Assembly (NCBI GenBank): GCA_030285985.1
Contig: CP127384.1
Coordinates: 1,972,501 to 2,036,500, forward strand
Reading direction: 5' to 3'
Length of the DNA stretch: 64,000 nt
DNA from: Aquidulcibacter paucihalophilus
GTDB taxonomy: Bacteria > Pseudomonadota > Alphaproteobacteria > Caulobacterales > Caulobacteraceae
In this document: piece by piece, positions 50,553 through 59,447 of the stretch
Layout of the letters: each line of letters begins with the position of its first letter
Numbering within the stretch: position 1 is the stretch's first letter
Translations under genes and position numbers: made by a program
Notes under the pieces: generated by a model
Databases searched by the model: none
Told to the model about the DNA's origin: nothing
Seen by the model: only the letters and a program-made list of their open reading frames with translations

Positions 50553-52175
50553 TTACTTCTTCGGCGCGTGCTTCTGGCCCGTCCGGACGCGCCCCGAGCG
50601 CGACACCTGCCGGGCCCCGCCACGGGCGCCCTTCTGGACGGCCACCGAGGAACCCGCCTTCTTGTTGGCGCTGGCCTTCAGCCCCGCCAGCGGCTTCAGC
50701 TTGGTCTTGCCGGCCTTCTTCTGTTCCAGCGCCTTGCCGGGCAGGTTGGACAGCATCTCGGCGCGCTCGGCCTTCTTGATGACCTTGCGCGGCGCGGTCT
50801 TGGCGTCGCCCTTGTAGCGTTCGGGGCCCGATTTGGAGCCGCCCGGCGCATAGGGGTTCTCGCTGCCGGACTTGACCAGCAGACGGATCGGCGTGCCCGG
50901 CAGGTCGAAGGACTCGCGCAGATTGTTGACCAGATAGCGCTTGTACTGCTCCGGCATGGACTCGGCGCGGCTGGCCATCAGCACGAAGGTCGGCGGACGG
51001 GCCTTGGTCTGGGCCATGTATTTGGGCTTGATCCGCTTGCCGTCGACGGCGGGGGGCGGATGCCTCTGGGTGGCCATGGACAGCCAGGTGTTCAGGTCCT
51101 TGGTCTTGACCTTGACCGACCAGGTCGCGTGGGCCTGAAGCACGGCCGGCATCAGACGCTCGACGCCGCGGCCGCTGTGCGACGACAGGGCCACGAAGGG
51201 CGAGCCCTTCAGCTGGGGCAGTTTGTCCTCGGCCATCTGGGTCAGTTTGGCGAGCTTGGCCTGCGGGCTCTCCTCGAGGTCCCATTTGGCGGCGACATAG
51301 ACCAGCGCCCGGCCCTCACGCTCGACCAGATCGGCCAGCTGCAGGTCCTGGGTGTCGAAGGCGTCGTCCTTGTCCATGACCAGAACGACCACTTCGGCGA
51401 AGGTGATGGCGCGGATGGTGTCGGCGACCGACAGCTTCTCCAGCTTCTCCTGCACCCGGGCCTTGCGGCGCATGCCGGCGGTGTCGACCAGCCGGATATT
51501 CTGGCCTTCGTATTCCCAGTCGACCGAGATGGAGTCGCGGGTGATGCCGGCCTCGGGGCCGGTCAGCATGCGGTCCTCGCCGATCAGGCGGTTGATCAGG
51601 GTCGACTTGCCGGCGTTGGGACGGCCGATGATGGCGATACGGATCGGCTTGTCGGGCTCATCGACCTCTTCGACGAAGATGTCGGCGCTGGCGGCGACCA
51701 CGGCCGCATAGAGGTCGGCCATGCCCTCGCCGTGCTCGGCGGAGATGGCAACCGGCTCGCCAAAGCCCAGGGAATAGGCCTCGCCAATGCCGCCGCCGCT
51801 CTCGCGGCTCTCGGACTTGTTGGCCAGCAGGATGACGGGCTTGTGCTGCCGGCGCAGCCGTTCGGCGAAGATCTGGTCCAGTGAGGTCACGCCCTCACGG
51901 GCGTCCATCATGAACAGGATCAGGTCGCCATCTTCCAGCGCCGCCTCGGTCTGCTCGCGCATCCGGGATTCGAGGCTATCGTCGGTGACATCCTCATAGC
52001 CGGCGGTGTCGATCAGGGTCAGGTCCATGTCGCCGATGTTGCCATCTGCGTACCGGCGGTCGCGGGTCACGCCCGGCCGGTCATCGACCAGCGCAAGGCG
52101 CTTGCCGACGAGGCGATTGAATAGTGTCGACTTGCCCACGTTCGGGCGGCCAACGATGGCGACTTTGAGAGCCAT
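50553..52175 (-). CDS. der: GTPase Der (EngA)
   Basis: Ribosome-biogenesis GTPase with two tandem G domains: GRPNVGKST (residues 8-16) and GRPNAGKST further on, NKSE and AAKWD as base-recognition motifs, and a KH-like C-terminal domain with YKRYLVNNLRESFDLPGTPIRLL. Length is 540 residues, about 50-70 longer than E. coli Der, because of a C-terminal Lys/Arg/Gly-rich tail ending HAPKK. It ends an operon yfgM-like, bamB, der, as in E. coli. Confidence 0.97.
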   Translation of the reverse strand: MALKVAIVGRPNVGKSTLFNRLVGKRLALVDDRPGVTRDRRYADGNIGDMDLTLIDTAGYEDVTDDSLESRMREQTEAALEDGDLILFMMDAREGVTSLDQIFAERLRRQHKPVILLANKSESRESGGGIGEAYSLGFGEPVAISAEHGEGMADLYAAVVAASADIFVEEVDEPDKPIRIAIIGRPNAGKSTLINRLIGEDRMLTGPEAGITRDSISVDWEYEGQNIRLVDTAGMRRKARVQEKLEKLSVADTIRAITFAEVVVLVMDKDDAFDTQDLQLADLVEREGRALVYVAAKWDLEESPQAKLAKLTQMAEDKLPQLKGSPFVALSSHSGRGVERLMPAVLQAHATWSVKVKTKDLNTWLSMATQRHPPPAVDGKRIKPKYMAQTKARPPTFVLMASRAESMPEQYKRYLVNNLRESFDLPGTPIRLLVKSGSENPYAPGGSKSGPERYKGDAKTAPRKVIKKAERAEMLSNLPGKALEQKKAGKTKLKPLAGLKASANKKAGSSVAVQKGARGGARQVSRSGRVRTGQKHAPKK

Positions 52176-52208
52176 GTCGGCCTTCTAACGCAGTTCGGGG
52201 GCTAAAGG

Positions 52209-53627
52209 TCAGCGAATGCTGACGAGATCGCCCTTGTCGGTGAGAACATAGAGGGCGCCGTTGTAGGCGGCCGGGGCGATATAGACGGGTCCGCCCAGGC
52301 GGATCGAGGCGGTCTGGGCACCGGTCTTGGGATCGAAGGCGACCAGTTCGCCGTCCGAATTGGTCAGCACCAGCCGGTTGGAGGCCATCAGCGGGCCCGA
52401 CCAGACCGGACGCACCGTGCGATCGAAGAAGCCGAACATGCCGCCCTCCTGACGCACGCGGCCTTCGTTCAGGTCGCGGGTCCAGTAGATCTGGCCGCTC
52501 TCGCGGTTGATGACGGTCAGCTCGCCTTCCTTGGACACAACATAGATCACGTCGCCGACCGGCAGGGGCGCATTGACGCCCGCGATCGGCAGCGGTGCCC
52601 ATTTCGGCTGGCCCGAGCGGATGTCCATGGCGGACAGCACGCCCGAGTGGCTCACGGCGTAGACGACGCCGCGGCTGATCACCGGGCGGCCGGCGATGTC
52701 GCGGATTTCCGAGAGCGCGCTGGTGCGGCTGGTGCGCGACAGGACCTGCTGCCACAGCGACTGGCCGGTCGAGGCGCGCAGGGCGACGACTTCGCCGGAC
52801 GAGAAGGGTGCGATCACCGTATCGCCGGTCACGGCCGGGCTGGAGGCGCGCAGAAGGCGGGCCGGCTCCGGAATGCCGCGATAGGACCAGTCCTGGGCAC
52901 CGGTCGTGGTGTCGAAGGCCTGGATCTGGTTTTCGACGTCGACGACGAAGACCCGGCCGCCCGAGACGGTGGGCGCACCGTGGATCGGCACATCGACCGG
53001 GGTGGTCCAGATGACCGCGCCGGACGCCTGGTCGATGGCGGTGACGGTGCGGTAGCCCGAGGCCACGAAGACCTTGCCGCCGCCGACGGCGACGCCGCCG
53101 CCGAAGCCGCCGCCATCCGAACGGCCGCCCATGCCGAGGAAACCGGTCCGGCGGGAATCTTCGGCCGGCTTGATATTGACCCGCCAGGCCTGGGCACCCG
53201 TTCCGGCGTCGAGGGCCGAGACGGTGGATTCGCCGTCCAGGACGAAGACGCGGCCGTTGTCAGCCACGACCGGGGCCATGACCTGACGCGTGCGCGACGA
53301 GCCGGCGCCGACGCCGCGACGCCAGGCGACCGTGAACTCGGCCCCCGCGATCACGTGTTCGACCGCGTTCTCGGCGTTGCCGCCCGGCTGGGTCCAGGCG
53401 ATCGCCGCCTGGGGGCCCGGGATGAAGAAGTCACGGCCGGACAGGGCGGCCGAAGGCACCAGCGCCTGTTCGAACTCGAGCACCGAAATCCGCTGGCCCT
53501 CAGTGGCCGTGGCCTGCGGCTCGTTGTTCTGGCCGAGGCCGAACGGCAGCATCCCCTGCACCGTGCTGCACGAGGCGAGGGTGACGGCGAGCCCGCTCAG
53601 CAGGGCGACTTTAAGCACGCGATTCAT
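52209..53627 (-). CDS. bamB: Outer-membrane assembly lipoprotein BamB
   Basis: Lipoprotein component of the BAM complex, which inserts beta-barrels into the outer membrane. The signal ends in a good lipobox, VTLASC. The mature part is an eight-bladed PQQ-type beta propeller with repeated WR-(V/L) and VFVLDG, VTAIDQASGAVIWT and similar blades. The 472 residues are longer than in E. coli (about 390). The start at 53627 gives MNRVLKVALLSG; the open frame upstream was rejected. It is followed by der after 33 bases. Confidence 0.94.
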   Translation of the reverse strand: MNRVLKVALLSGLAVTLASCSTVQGMLPFGLGQNNEPQATATEGQRISVLEFEQALVPSAALSGRDFFIPGPQAAIAWTQPGGNAENAVEHVIAGAEFTVAWRRGVGAGSSRTRQVMAPVVADNGRVFVLDGESTVSALDAGTGAQAWRVNIKPAEDSRRTGFLGMGGRSDGGGFGGGVAVGGGKVFVASGYRTVTAIDQASGAVIWTTPVDVPIHGAPTVSGGRVFVVDVENQIQAFDTTTGAQDWSYRGIPEPARLLRASSPAVTGDTVIAPFSSGEVVALRASTGQSLWQQVLSRTSRTSALSEIRDIAGRPVISRGVVYAVSHSGVLSAMDIRSGQPKWAPLPIAGVNAPLPVGDVIYVVSKEGELTVINRESGQIYWTRDLNEGRVRQEGGMFGFFDRTVRPVWSGPLMASNRLVLTNSDGELVAFDPKTGAQTASIRLGGPVYIAPAAYNGALYVLTDKGDLVSIR

Positions 53628-53650
53628 GGGGTACGTCCTGAAAGCGGTGA

Positions 53651-54400
53651 TCACGGGCGAGCCGGAGCAGCGGCGGGCGCCGCGGGGGCGGCCGGCGCGG
53701 GCGGGGCGACAGGGATGGCGGCCTGGGCGCGAACGATGTCGGCAAGACCGGCGGCGGCACCCGCATCGATCGCCGCGATGGCGAGGTCGGCGCGCTGGGT
53801 GACGATCTCGGGCGTGTCCAGACCGTTCTTGAGCAGGACCAGTGCCTCACGGGCCGGCGCGACCTGACCATGCTGCAGGCGGGCCATGGCGAGGGCTTCC
53901 ACGGCGAAGGCGCTGAACGGACGGCCTTCCTTGGCCAGCGGCTCCAGACGGGCCTGGACCTGTTCCAGGGTCTCGCTGTCCATGGCCAGCCAGGCGGCCT
54001 TGAGCGCGGCGGGATCGGACATGAGAGGATCGCTGGAGGCCTTGGCGGCCTCGTCAAGCAGGGCAATGGCGTCGGGAACGCGGTTGGCGGCGAGGGCGAT
54101 GGCCGCGCGCTGGCTCAGGGCCAGGACCTTGTAGGCCCCGTTGCCTTCCTTGGCCGCCTGGACGAAGGCCGCGTCGGCCCCGATCGGATTGTTGGCCTCA
54201 AGCGATTCCATGCCGCGGTCATAGGCGACGGAGGCCTTGTCGGCCTTCGAGGTCTGCCAGCTGTCCCAGCCCCAGAAAGCGAGGGCCGCGACCAGTGCGA
54301 CAAGAAGCACGCCGCCCGCGACGGGCAGCCAGGTGCGGGCCAGCCGCTTGTAGCGGTCGGAGCGAAGCTCCTCCTCGACCTGCTCGAAGACATCAACCAC
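53651..54400 (-). CDS. YfgM-like TPR-domain membrane protein
   Basis: 249-residue inner-membrane protein with one N-terminal membrane segment (about residues 24-45, WLPVAGGVLLVALVAALAFWGW) and a periplasmic tetratricopeptide-like domain (TPR_21 type). A Pro/Ala-rich C-terminus follows. E. coli YfgM, also upstream of bamB, works with the PpiD chaperone at the Sec translocon. A GTG at 54400 gives VVDVFEQVEEEL, the likely conserved start; ATG 54430 would add ten residues and has no visible Shine-Dalgarno. Confidence 0.85.
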   Translation of the reverse strand: MVDVFEQVEEELRSDRYKRLARTWLPVAGGVLLVALVAALAFWGWDSWQTSKADKASVAYDRGMESLEANNPIGADAAFVQAAKEGNGAYKVLALSQRAAIALAANRVPDAIALLDEAAKASSDPLMSDPAALKAAWLAMDSETLEQVQARLEPLAKEGRPFSAFAVEALAMARLQHGQVAPAREALVLLKNGLDTPEIVTQRADLAIAAIDAGAAAGLADIVRAQAAIPVAPPAPAAPAAPAAAPARP

Positions 54401-54492
54401 GGATACGTCGCCCCCAGAAAACGGCTGCAAGGCCGCTGAATTTCAGTCCGGCCGGACCCTAGAGGGTCCCCTGCCCCGCCGCAACGCACGGC

Positions 54493-55329
54493 TTAGGGCG
54501 TGGCGGGCTTTTTCGAGAAGTAGGTCTCGACTTCGGCAGGAAAACGGCGGGCTTTGACATCAGCGGCATAGGCGGCGACCGCCTTGTCGATGTCGCCACG
54601 CATATCGGCGTAGCGGCGCACGAATTTCGGGGTCCAGTCGAACAGGCCCAGCATGTCGGGCGTCACGAGGATCTGGCCGTCACAGGCGGACGAGGCGCCG
54701 ATGCCGATGGTGGGCTTGTCGATGGCCAGAGTGATGTCGCGCGCCAGCCCCTCGGCCACGCCCTCGATGACAACGGCAAAGGCGCCGGCGTCGGCGGTGG
54801 CCTCGGCCTCGCTCATCACCCGCAGCCGTTCCTCATCCGTCTTGCCCTTGGCCTTGAAGGCTCCGTCGGTCAGGACGGCCTGGGGCCGCAGGCCGACATG
54901 GCCCATGACCGGAATACCGCGCTGGACCAGATAGGCGATGGTTTCCGCCACCGTGGGCCCGCTTTCGACCTTCACCCCCTGGGCACCGGTCTCCTTCATC
55001 ACGCGGGCGCAGTTCTGGTAGGCCTGCTCCTTGCCGCCCTCATAGCTTCCGAAGGGCATGTCGATGACCACCATGGCCCGACGCGAGCCGCGCATGACGG
55101 CCTGGCCGTGCAGGATCATCATCTCGAGGGTGACGCCGACGGTATTGGGCATCCCGTGGACCACCATGCCGACGCTGTCGCCGACCAGCAGCAGGTCGCA
55201 GTGATCGTCCAGCAGGGCGGCCGTCGGGGCGTCATAGGCGGTCAGGCAGACGATCGGCTCGCCGCCCTTGCGGGCCCGGATGTCCGGTGCCGCGATGCGT
55301 TTGACGGCTTCCTGCTTCTGGCTGGACAT
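54493..55329 (-). CDS. panB: 3-methyl-2-oxobutanoate hydroxymethyltransferase
   Basis: First step of pantothenate synthesis: ketopantoate formation from alpha-ketoisovalerate and methylene-THF. The 278-residue product has [31 protein letters not shown] and [16 protein letters not shown], with the metal ligands in GDS and the catalytic glutamate in [16 protein letters not shown] 55329 is preceded by AGGAGGACCT. No panC was seen next to it. It lies between the yfgM-like gene and the sigma cassette. Confidence 0.97.
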   Translation of the reverse strand: MSSQKQEAVKRIAAPDIRARKGGEPIVCLTAYDAPTAALLDDHCDLLLVGDSVGMVVHGMPNTVGVTLEMMILHGQAVMRGSRRAMVVIDMPFGSYEGGKEQAYQNCARVMKETGAQGVKVESGPTVAETIAYLVQRGIPVMGHVGLRPQAVLTDGAFKAKGKTDEERLRVMSEAEATADAGAFAVVIEGVAEGLARDITLAIDKPTIGIGASSACDGQILVTPDMLGLFDWTPKFVRRYADMRGDIDKAVAAYAADVKARRFPAEVETYFSKKPATP

Positions 55330-55407
55330 GGGGAGGTCCTCCTGTTCGGACCTCTTGATAGTCCCGCGGGGCCGCCCCGTCATCCCTTGGGAAGACGGGG
55401 CGTCGGA

Positions 55408-55821
55408 TCAGATGTCCTGCGACAGCTTCATCACCCCGGCGGCGGCCACGGCGATCAGGGCCCCGGCGACGATCCAGAACAGGTGCATTCCGCCCATGGA
55501 GCCCAGCTCCAGATTGGCCAGACCCAGTTGGTCGAGGCCGGTCTGCACCGCGCCCTGGGTGTTGAGAGAGGCGGTGCGGATGCCCTGACCGAGCGCATTG
55601 CCGGCCACGACGCCGTCTCCGGACCCGAGGTTGACGGTCATGGTTTCACGAATAGCCACGACGCCGCCGACAAGGCCGGCGAGACCCAGCGTGAGGAAAC
55701 GGACGTTGGAACCCTTCTGCAGCCGCTGCTCGATCTGGGCCGTGAACAGGGCGGCGTCGGGCATCTGGGGCGCGCGCGCGAACAGGCGCTCGATGTCAGG
55801 ATCGAACTCGTCAGCCGACAT
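55408..55821 (-). CDS. Putative anti-sigma factor of cassette 1
   Basis: 137 residues, no known family with certainty. The cytoplasmic N-terminal part (MSADEFDPDIERLFARAPQMPDAALF) resembles a short anti-sigma domain. Two hydrophobic segments follow: residues about 46-58 (LTLGLAGLVGGVVAI) and a C-terminal one (HLFWIVAGALIAVAAAGVM). It overlaps the sigma gene by 11 bases, the same overlap as in the second cassette, which strongly suggests an anti-sigma partner. Confidence 0.7.
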   Translation of the reverse strand: MSADEFDPDIERLFARAPQMPDAALFTAQIEQRLQKGSNVRFLTLGLAGLVGGVVAIRETMTVNLGSGDGVVAGNALGQGIRTASLNTQGAVQTGLDQLGLANLELGSMGGMHLFWIVAGALIAVAAAGVMKLSQDI

Positions 55822-56368
55822 GCTGCGCGCTCCCCAGGGGCTGTCCGGCCGGCTGGAGCCGCGCACGGAGTTTATCCAGACCACGTTTGACATGAGACTT
55901 CACCGTGCCGAGTGGCAAATTGAGGGCCGCGGCGATCTCTGGATGCGCCATGCCGGCCCCGTGACAAAGGGAGACACACAGTCGTTCGGCCTCGCTGAGG
56001 CCCTTCAGGGCCTCGTCGAGATCCACCAGACCCGCATGATCGGTCGCGGGCGCGGCGTCTTCATTCTCGACCTCGGCGACGTAGCGGGCTTCCTTGGCCA
56101 CCCGCTTGATGTACAGCCGGGCCGCGATCCGCTTGACCCAGGCGGCGAAAGTGCCCTCGCCGCGGAACTCAGCGCACCGCTCGAACGCCTGGATGAAGGC
56201 GTCCTGGGCGATGTCGTCGGCAAGCGAGGGCTGGGCCCCCATTCGCCGCAGCAGGCCGCGCACCGCCGAACCGTGGCGACGCACCAGTTCTCCGAACTCC
56301 CGCCGTCCGCCCGCCGCCGCAAGGGCGGCGAGCTCGACGTCGTGCCGGTCGACCAGGGATTGGGTCAT
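55811..56368 (-). CDS. ECF-type RNA polymerase sigma factor, cassette 1
   Basis: 185-residue extracytoplasmic-function sigma factor. The sigma-2 region reads EFGELVRRHGSAVRGLLRRM and LADDIAQDAFIQAFERC. Sigma-4 has the helix-turn-helix AGMAHPEIAAALNLPLGTVKSHVKRGLDKL. It is the middle gene of a cassette: membrane protein, sigma, anti-sigma. The second cassette at 57728-59027 has the same layout and LPLGTVKSHV in its own sigma-4. Its promoter specificity is unknown. Confidence 0.93.
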   Translation of the reverse strand: MTQSLVDRHDVELAALAAAGGRREFGELVRRHGSAVRGLLRRMGAQPSLADDIAQDAFIQAFERCAEFRGEGTFAAWVKRIAARLYIKRVAKEARYVAEVENEDAAPATDHAGLVDLDEALKGLSEAERLCVSLCHGAGMAHPEIAAALNLPLGTVKSHVKRGLDKLRARLQPAGQPLGSAQHVG

Positions 56369-56393
56369 GATGGTTCCCCCTGCCCGCCCCGAC

Positions 56394-56774
56394 TCAGCCC
56401 TTGTTCTTGTTGAAGGCGCTCAGAATGATGAAGGCCAGGCCGATGAAGCCCGGGATGGCGGCGAAGGCCCCGAAGCCCCAGGCCTCGGACTCACCGAACT
56501 TGAAGCCGATGAAGGAGAAGGTCGCAGCGATGCCCAGCGACAGTGCGAGCAGGATCACGCCGATGCGCAGGTCCCGGCCGGCGGTCGCAGGCGGTTTGAC
56601 GGTCTGGCGGGTCAGGGCATCAATGACCTCGGGCGGCAGCGCCTGCCCCTTGTCGATCGACGCCCGCAGCGTCGCCTGCATCTCACGCCGTTCCCTGCTC
56701 TTCAGCCAGGTCGGCACGATCACGATGGCGGCGATCATCGCGAACATCGTGATCGGGATCATGACCTCATTCAT
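56394..56774 (-). CDS. Small membrane protein of cassette 1 (DUF6249-like)
   Basis: 126 residues with two or three hydrophobic segments: an N-terminal one (MIPITMFAMIAAIVIVPTWL), one at about residues 71-89 and a C-terminal one (AAIPGFIGLAFIILSAF). Between the first and second lies RREMQATLRASIDKGQALPPEVIDAL, which resembles ETYAEKGQEPPAALLKVL in the paralogous protein at 58602. That LxxxxxKGQxxPPxxxxxL pattern matches DUF6249-type proteins, of unknown function. ATG 56774 was chosen over a long upstream frame antisense to the EEP gene. It is the first gene of cassette 1. Confidence 0.8.
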   Translation of the reverse strand: MNEVMIPITMFAMIAAIVIVPTWLKSRERREMQATLRASIDKGQALPPEVIDALTRQTVKPPATAGRDLRIGVILLALSLGIAATFSFIGFKFGESEAWGFGAFAAIPGFIGLAFIILSAFNKNKG

Positions 56775-56931
56775 CTCGCAAATCCTCTGGTTTTGTGTTC
56801 GACTGGAGCGTGATGCTTCGGCCTTCTGACGACAAGAGGCGGCGGGGAGGCCGTACGGATGCGAACCGGCAGGTGAAACTTTCGTAAGGCAGGCGAATTC
56901 GCCAGAAATGCCGCAACTCCGGGGAAGCACC

Positions 56932-57741
56932 ATGATCGACCGCCGCATCCTGCTGGCCGGACTGGGCGCCGCCCCGCTGGCCGGCTGTGCCTCAATGCCT
57001 GCCGGTCACGCCGGGACCGACCTGAAGCTGGTCACCTTCAACATCTGGCATAACCAGGGGGACTGGGCCGCGCGCCTGCCGCTGCTGGTCGCCGCCATCC
57101 GGGCCGGGGACGCCGACGTTGTCGGCCTGCAGGAGGTGCTCGAGGACGCCGCTGTCGATCTGCCCAACCAGGCGCGGACGATCGCCGATGCCCTGGGCGG
57201 CTATTCGGTGCACTTCGTCTCGACAGACCCTGAAGGGGTGCCGCGGCGTTACGGCAACGCCATTCTCAGCCGCTTGCCCGTTACCGACGTCGAGTCGCGC
57301 AAACTCCAGCCGCTCGACGACTACCGCACCGCCCTGAGGGTCCGCGTCACCTTGGGCGGACAGTCCGTGGACGTCGTCAACACCCATCTGGCCTGGCAGG
57401 AGGACGCGGCCGCCGTCCGGGCGCGCCAGATCGCCGACCTGATCTCCATGCTGCCGCAGGACGGAACGCCCCTGATCGTCATGGGGGACTTCAATGCCAT
57501 GCAGGCGGACGCCGGCCTCGCCGCCCTCACCGGACCCCGCTTCTTCAGCGCCCTGCCCCGCGGCGCGGCGCAGACGACACTCAACCCTGCCAGGGGACAT
57601 CCGGAGCGCGTGATCGACCACATCTTTGCGGAGACGGCCCGCTTCGCCCCGGCGCGTGCCGCGGTGATCGGCTCAGAGCCGGTGAACGGCGAATATCCGT
57701 CCGACCATTTCGGCGTGGCCGCAACGGTCAGCGTGCGCTGA
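56932..57741 (+). CDS. Endonuclease/exonuclease/phosphatase (EEP) family lipoprotein
   Basis: 269-residue hydrolase of the EEP superfamily. Motifs: VTFNIWHNQGDW, GLQEV (metal-binding Glu), VVNTHLAW, VMGDFNAM (D-x-N) and PSDHFGVAATV (catalytic His). The N-terminus is MIDRRILLAGLGAAPLAGC, with twin arginines and a lipobox (LAGC), so it may be exported, possibly by the Tat route, and lipid-anchored. Its substrate is unknown (phosphodiester or sphingomyelin-like compounds are typical). It lies on the opposite strand between the two sigma cassettes and overlaps the convergent anti-sigma gene by 14 bases. Confidence 0.88.
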   Translation: MIDRRILLAGLGAAPLAGCASMPAGHAGTDLKLVTFNIWHNQGDWAARLPLLVAAIRAGDADVVGLQEVLEDAAVDLPNQARTIADALGGYSVHFVSTDPEGVPRRYGNAILSRLPVTDVESRKLQPLDDYRTALRVRVTLGGQSVDVVNTHLAWQEDAAAVRARQIADLISMLPQDGTPLIVMGDFNAMQADAGLAALTGPRFFSALPRGAAQTTLNPARGHPERVIDHIFAETARFAPARAAVIGSEPVNGEYPSDHFGVAATVSVR

Positions 57742-58051
57742 ACGGGACCCGGAAACCTCTTCCGAAGCGGCGCGACAGCCACAGGGCGGCGGCGGCGGTG
57801 ACCGCCGCTCCGGCGAGCATGGCGGCGGCGGGCTGGAGCGCGGCACCCAGACTGTCGCTCATCGGCCCGACCACCGGGATCAGCGCCCACAAAACGGCCA
57901 CGGCGGCCACGGCCCAGGGCACGAGGGCGGCCACGGTCATCCACGCCCGGCGCAGGGCGATCGCCTGCGCCATCCGGGCCTGGAAGGCGTAGTCGCGCGC
58001 GGGCGGTGCCTCGGCGGCGAACAGGGCGGCCAGTTTCTGTTCAGGCGTCAT
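57728..58051 (-). CDS. Putative anti-sigma factor of cassette 2
   Basis: 107 residues with an N-terminal cytoplasmic part (MTPEQKLAALFAAEAPPARDYAFQ) and two hydrophobic segments (AWMTVAALVPWAVAAVAVLW and AAAMLAGAAVTAAAALWL). It overlaps the sigma gene by 11 bases, exactly as in cassette 1, and has the same two-segment plan although the sequence is quite different. By position it is the anti-sigma partner. The start ATG 58051 was chosen over a longer frame that would overlap the sigma gene more. Confidence 0.7.
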   Translation of the reverse strand: MTPEQKLAALFAAEAPPARDYAFQARMAQAIALRRAWMTVAALVPWAVAAVAVLWALIPVVGPMSDSLGAALQPAAAMLAGAAVTAAAALWLSRRFGRGFRVPFSAR

Positions 58052-58580
58052 CCGGACCTCCCAGCGCCTTGAGCAAACGCGCCCGTCCGCGGGCAACATG
58101 CGACTTCACCGTGCCGAGAGGCAAGCCCAGAGCCATCGACGCCTCGCCGTGCGACCAGCCGTCGCCCAGACACAGGGCCACGCAGGCGCGCACATCGGAC
58201 GGCAGCTCGGACATGGCGGCCTCGACGGACATCCGCTCCTCCGGGGACACGCCAACCGGCGTCACCACGGTCTCCAGCCAGAGATTGTCCCGGGCCGCGC
58301 CGCGCCGTGCGGACCGGATCCGGTCCTGCGCCTTGCGCCAGGCGATGCCGCACAGCCAGGCGCGGACTCCGGCGGGCTCCTTGAGCGACCGAAGCGAACG
58401 CCAGGCCGCGAGGAAGGCCTCCTGCGCCACATCGTCCGCCTCGGCCCAGCCGCCGCCCAGCATCCGCCGCAGAAAGCCGCGCACCGCCGCCTGGTGCCGC
58501 TCGATCAGCCGCGAAAAGGCGGCGTCCGAGCCGGCGAGCGCGCGGCCCACCAGCTCGGCGTCGGTCTGCAATCCTCCCAT
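58041..58580 (-). CDS. ECF-type RNA polymerase sigma factor, cassette 2
   Basis: 179-residue ECF sigma factor with sigma-2 (DAAFSRLIERHQAAVRGFLRRM, ADDVAQEAFLAAWRSL) and sigma-4 (GWSHGEASMALGLPLGTVKSHVARGRARLL). It is a distant paralogue of the sigma at 55811. The Trp/Ala pattern and Ser/Pro-rich linker between domains differ. It is the second gene of a three-gene cassette, 21 bases after the membrane-protein gene. Confidence 0.93.
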   Translation of the reverse strand: MGGLQTDAELVGRALAGSDAAFSRLIERHQAAVRGFLRRMLGGGWAEADDVAQEAFLAAWRSLRSLKEPAGVRAWLCGIAWRKAQDRIRSARRGAARDNLWLETVVTPVGVSPEERMSVEAAMSELPSDVRACVALCLGDGWSHGEASMALGLPLGTVKSHVARGRARLLKALGGPDDA

Positions 58581-58601
58581 GGCGCGCGCCCCCGGCCGGC
58601 A

Positions 58602-59027
58602 TCAGGTCCGCGGACCGCGCCCGCCGCTGCGCAGGGCCGAGACCAGCGAGGCCAGACACAGGGCACCCAGCACGAAGCTGACAATCAGGAAGGCGTCGCC
58701 TGCGCCATACATGTCGGACCAGCTGGCGTAGCCAAAGCCCGCCGACATCACCCCGAACAGCACCACCGAGAACCACGAGCCGTCGCCGGGGCGGCCGCCC
58801 TGGTTGCGGGTCTGCCAGGAGTCATCATCCGCATCGATCGGGCGGTCCAGCACCTTGAGCAGGGCGGCCGGCGGCTCCTGGCCCTTCTCGGCATAGGTCT
58901 GGATCAGCTTCAGCGTATCCTTCTGCCGGCGGTAGTTGAGCAGGCTCGAAAAGCCGGACGCCACGAACCAGCCGAGCGGAAAGATCAGCCACCAGTATGA
59001 ACGGAACAGGTCTTCCATCGTCTTCAC
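58602..59027 (-). CDS. Small membrane protein of cassette 2 (DUF6249-like)
   Basis: 141 residues. The N-terminal hydrophobic segment (YWWLIFPLGWFVASGF) is followed by LKLIQTYAEKGQEPPAALLKVL, a match in layout to the cassette 1 protein, then by two further hydrophobic segments (WFSVVLFGVMSAGFGYA and FLIVSFVLGALCLASLVSAL). Presumably it senses or transmits an envelope signal to the sigma/anti-sigma pair, but this is inferred only from context. It is the first gene of cassette 2. The gap from 59028 to 59207 shows no clear promoter. Confidence 0.8.
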   Translation of the reverse strand: MKTMEDLFRSYWWLIFPLGWFVASGFSSLLNYRRQKDTLKLIQTYAEKGQEPPAALLKVLDRPIDADDDSWQTRNQGGRPGDGSWFSVVLFGVMSAGFGYASWSDMYGAGDAFLIVSFVLGALCLASLVSALRSGGRGPRT

Positions 59028-59207
59028 CCCTCACCGCGCCGGGCCCTTCGCCCGCGCTTTCATAGGGTAGTCGGCGCCGGCCTTGCCAGTGGATGCGGGG
59101 GCTTCAATTTTTTTGGAGCCGGCGGGATCGAGCCTTCCCTGCAACGCCCCTGCCCGCCCCGCGTTGAACTGGCATCGTCCACCCAACCCGAGCCGGAGCC
59201 TCGCCCC

Positions 59208-59447
59208 ATGGTCCAGATCACCTATCGCATCGTCGAACACGACGGCGGCTGGGCCTATCAGCTGGGCGGCACATATTCGGAGACCTACCCGGACCATGAC
59301 ACGGCCCGCGCCGCCGCCATCGCCGTTGCGCGCGAGCAGAAGGTGCCCGACGAGAACACGCTGATCGAATATGCCGACCCGTCCGGCAACTGGATCACCG
59401 AACGCGCCGACGGCCATGACCGGCCCGAGGTCGACGTCGAAGGCTAG
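59208..59447 (+). CDS. DUF2188-like small protein
   Basis: 79 residues with the DUF2188-type pattern of a beta-hairpin plus helix: YRIVEHDGGWAYQLGG, then DTARAAAIAVAREQ and an IEYADPSGNWITER ending. The usual protein of this group is 60-80 residues and of unknown function. The start ATG 59208 is the only one in frame. The stop shares CTAG with the convergent ArsC-like gene. Confidence 0.75.
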   Translation: MVQITYRIVEHDGGWAYQLGGTYSETYPDHDTARAAAIAVAREQKVPDENTLIEYADPSGNWITERADGHDRPEVDVEG

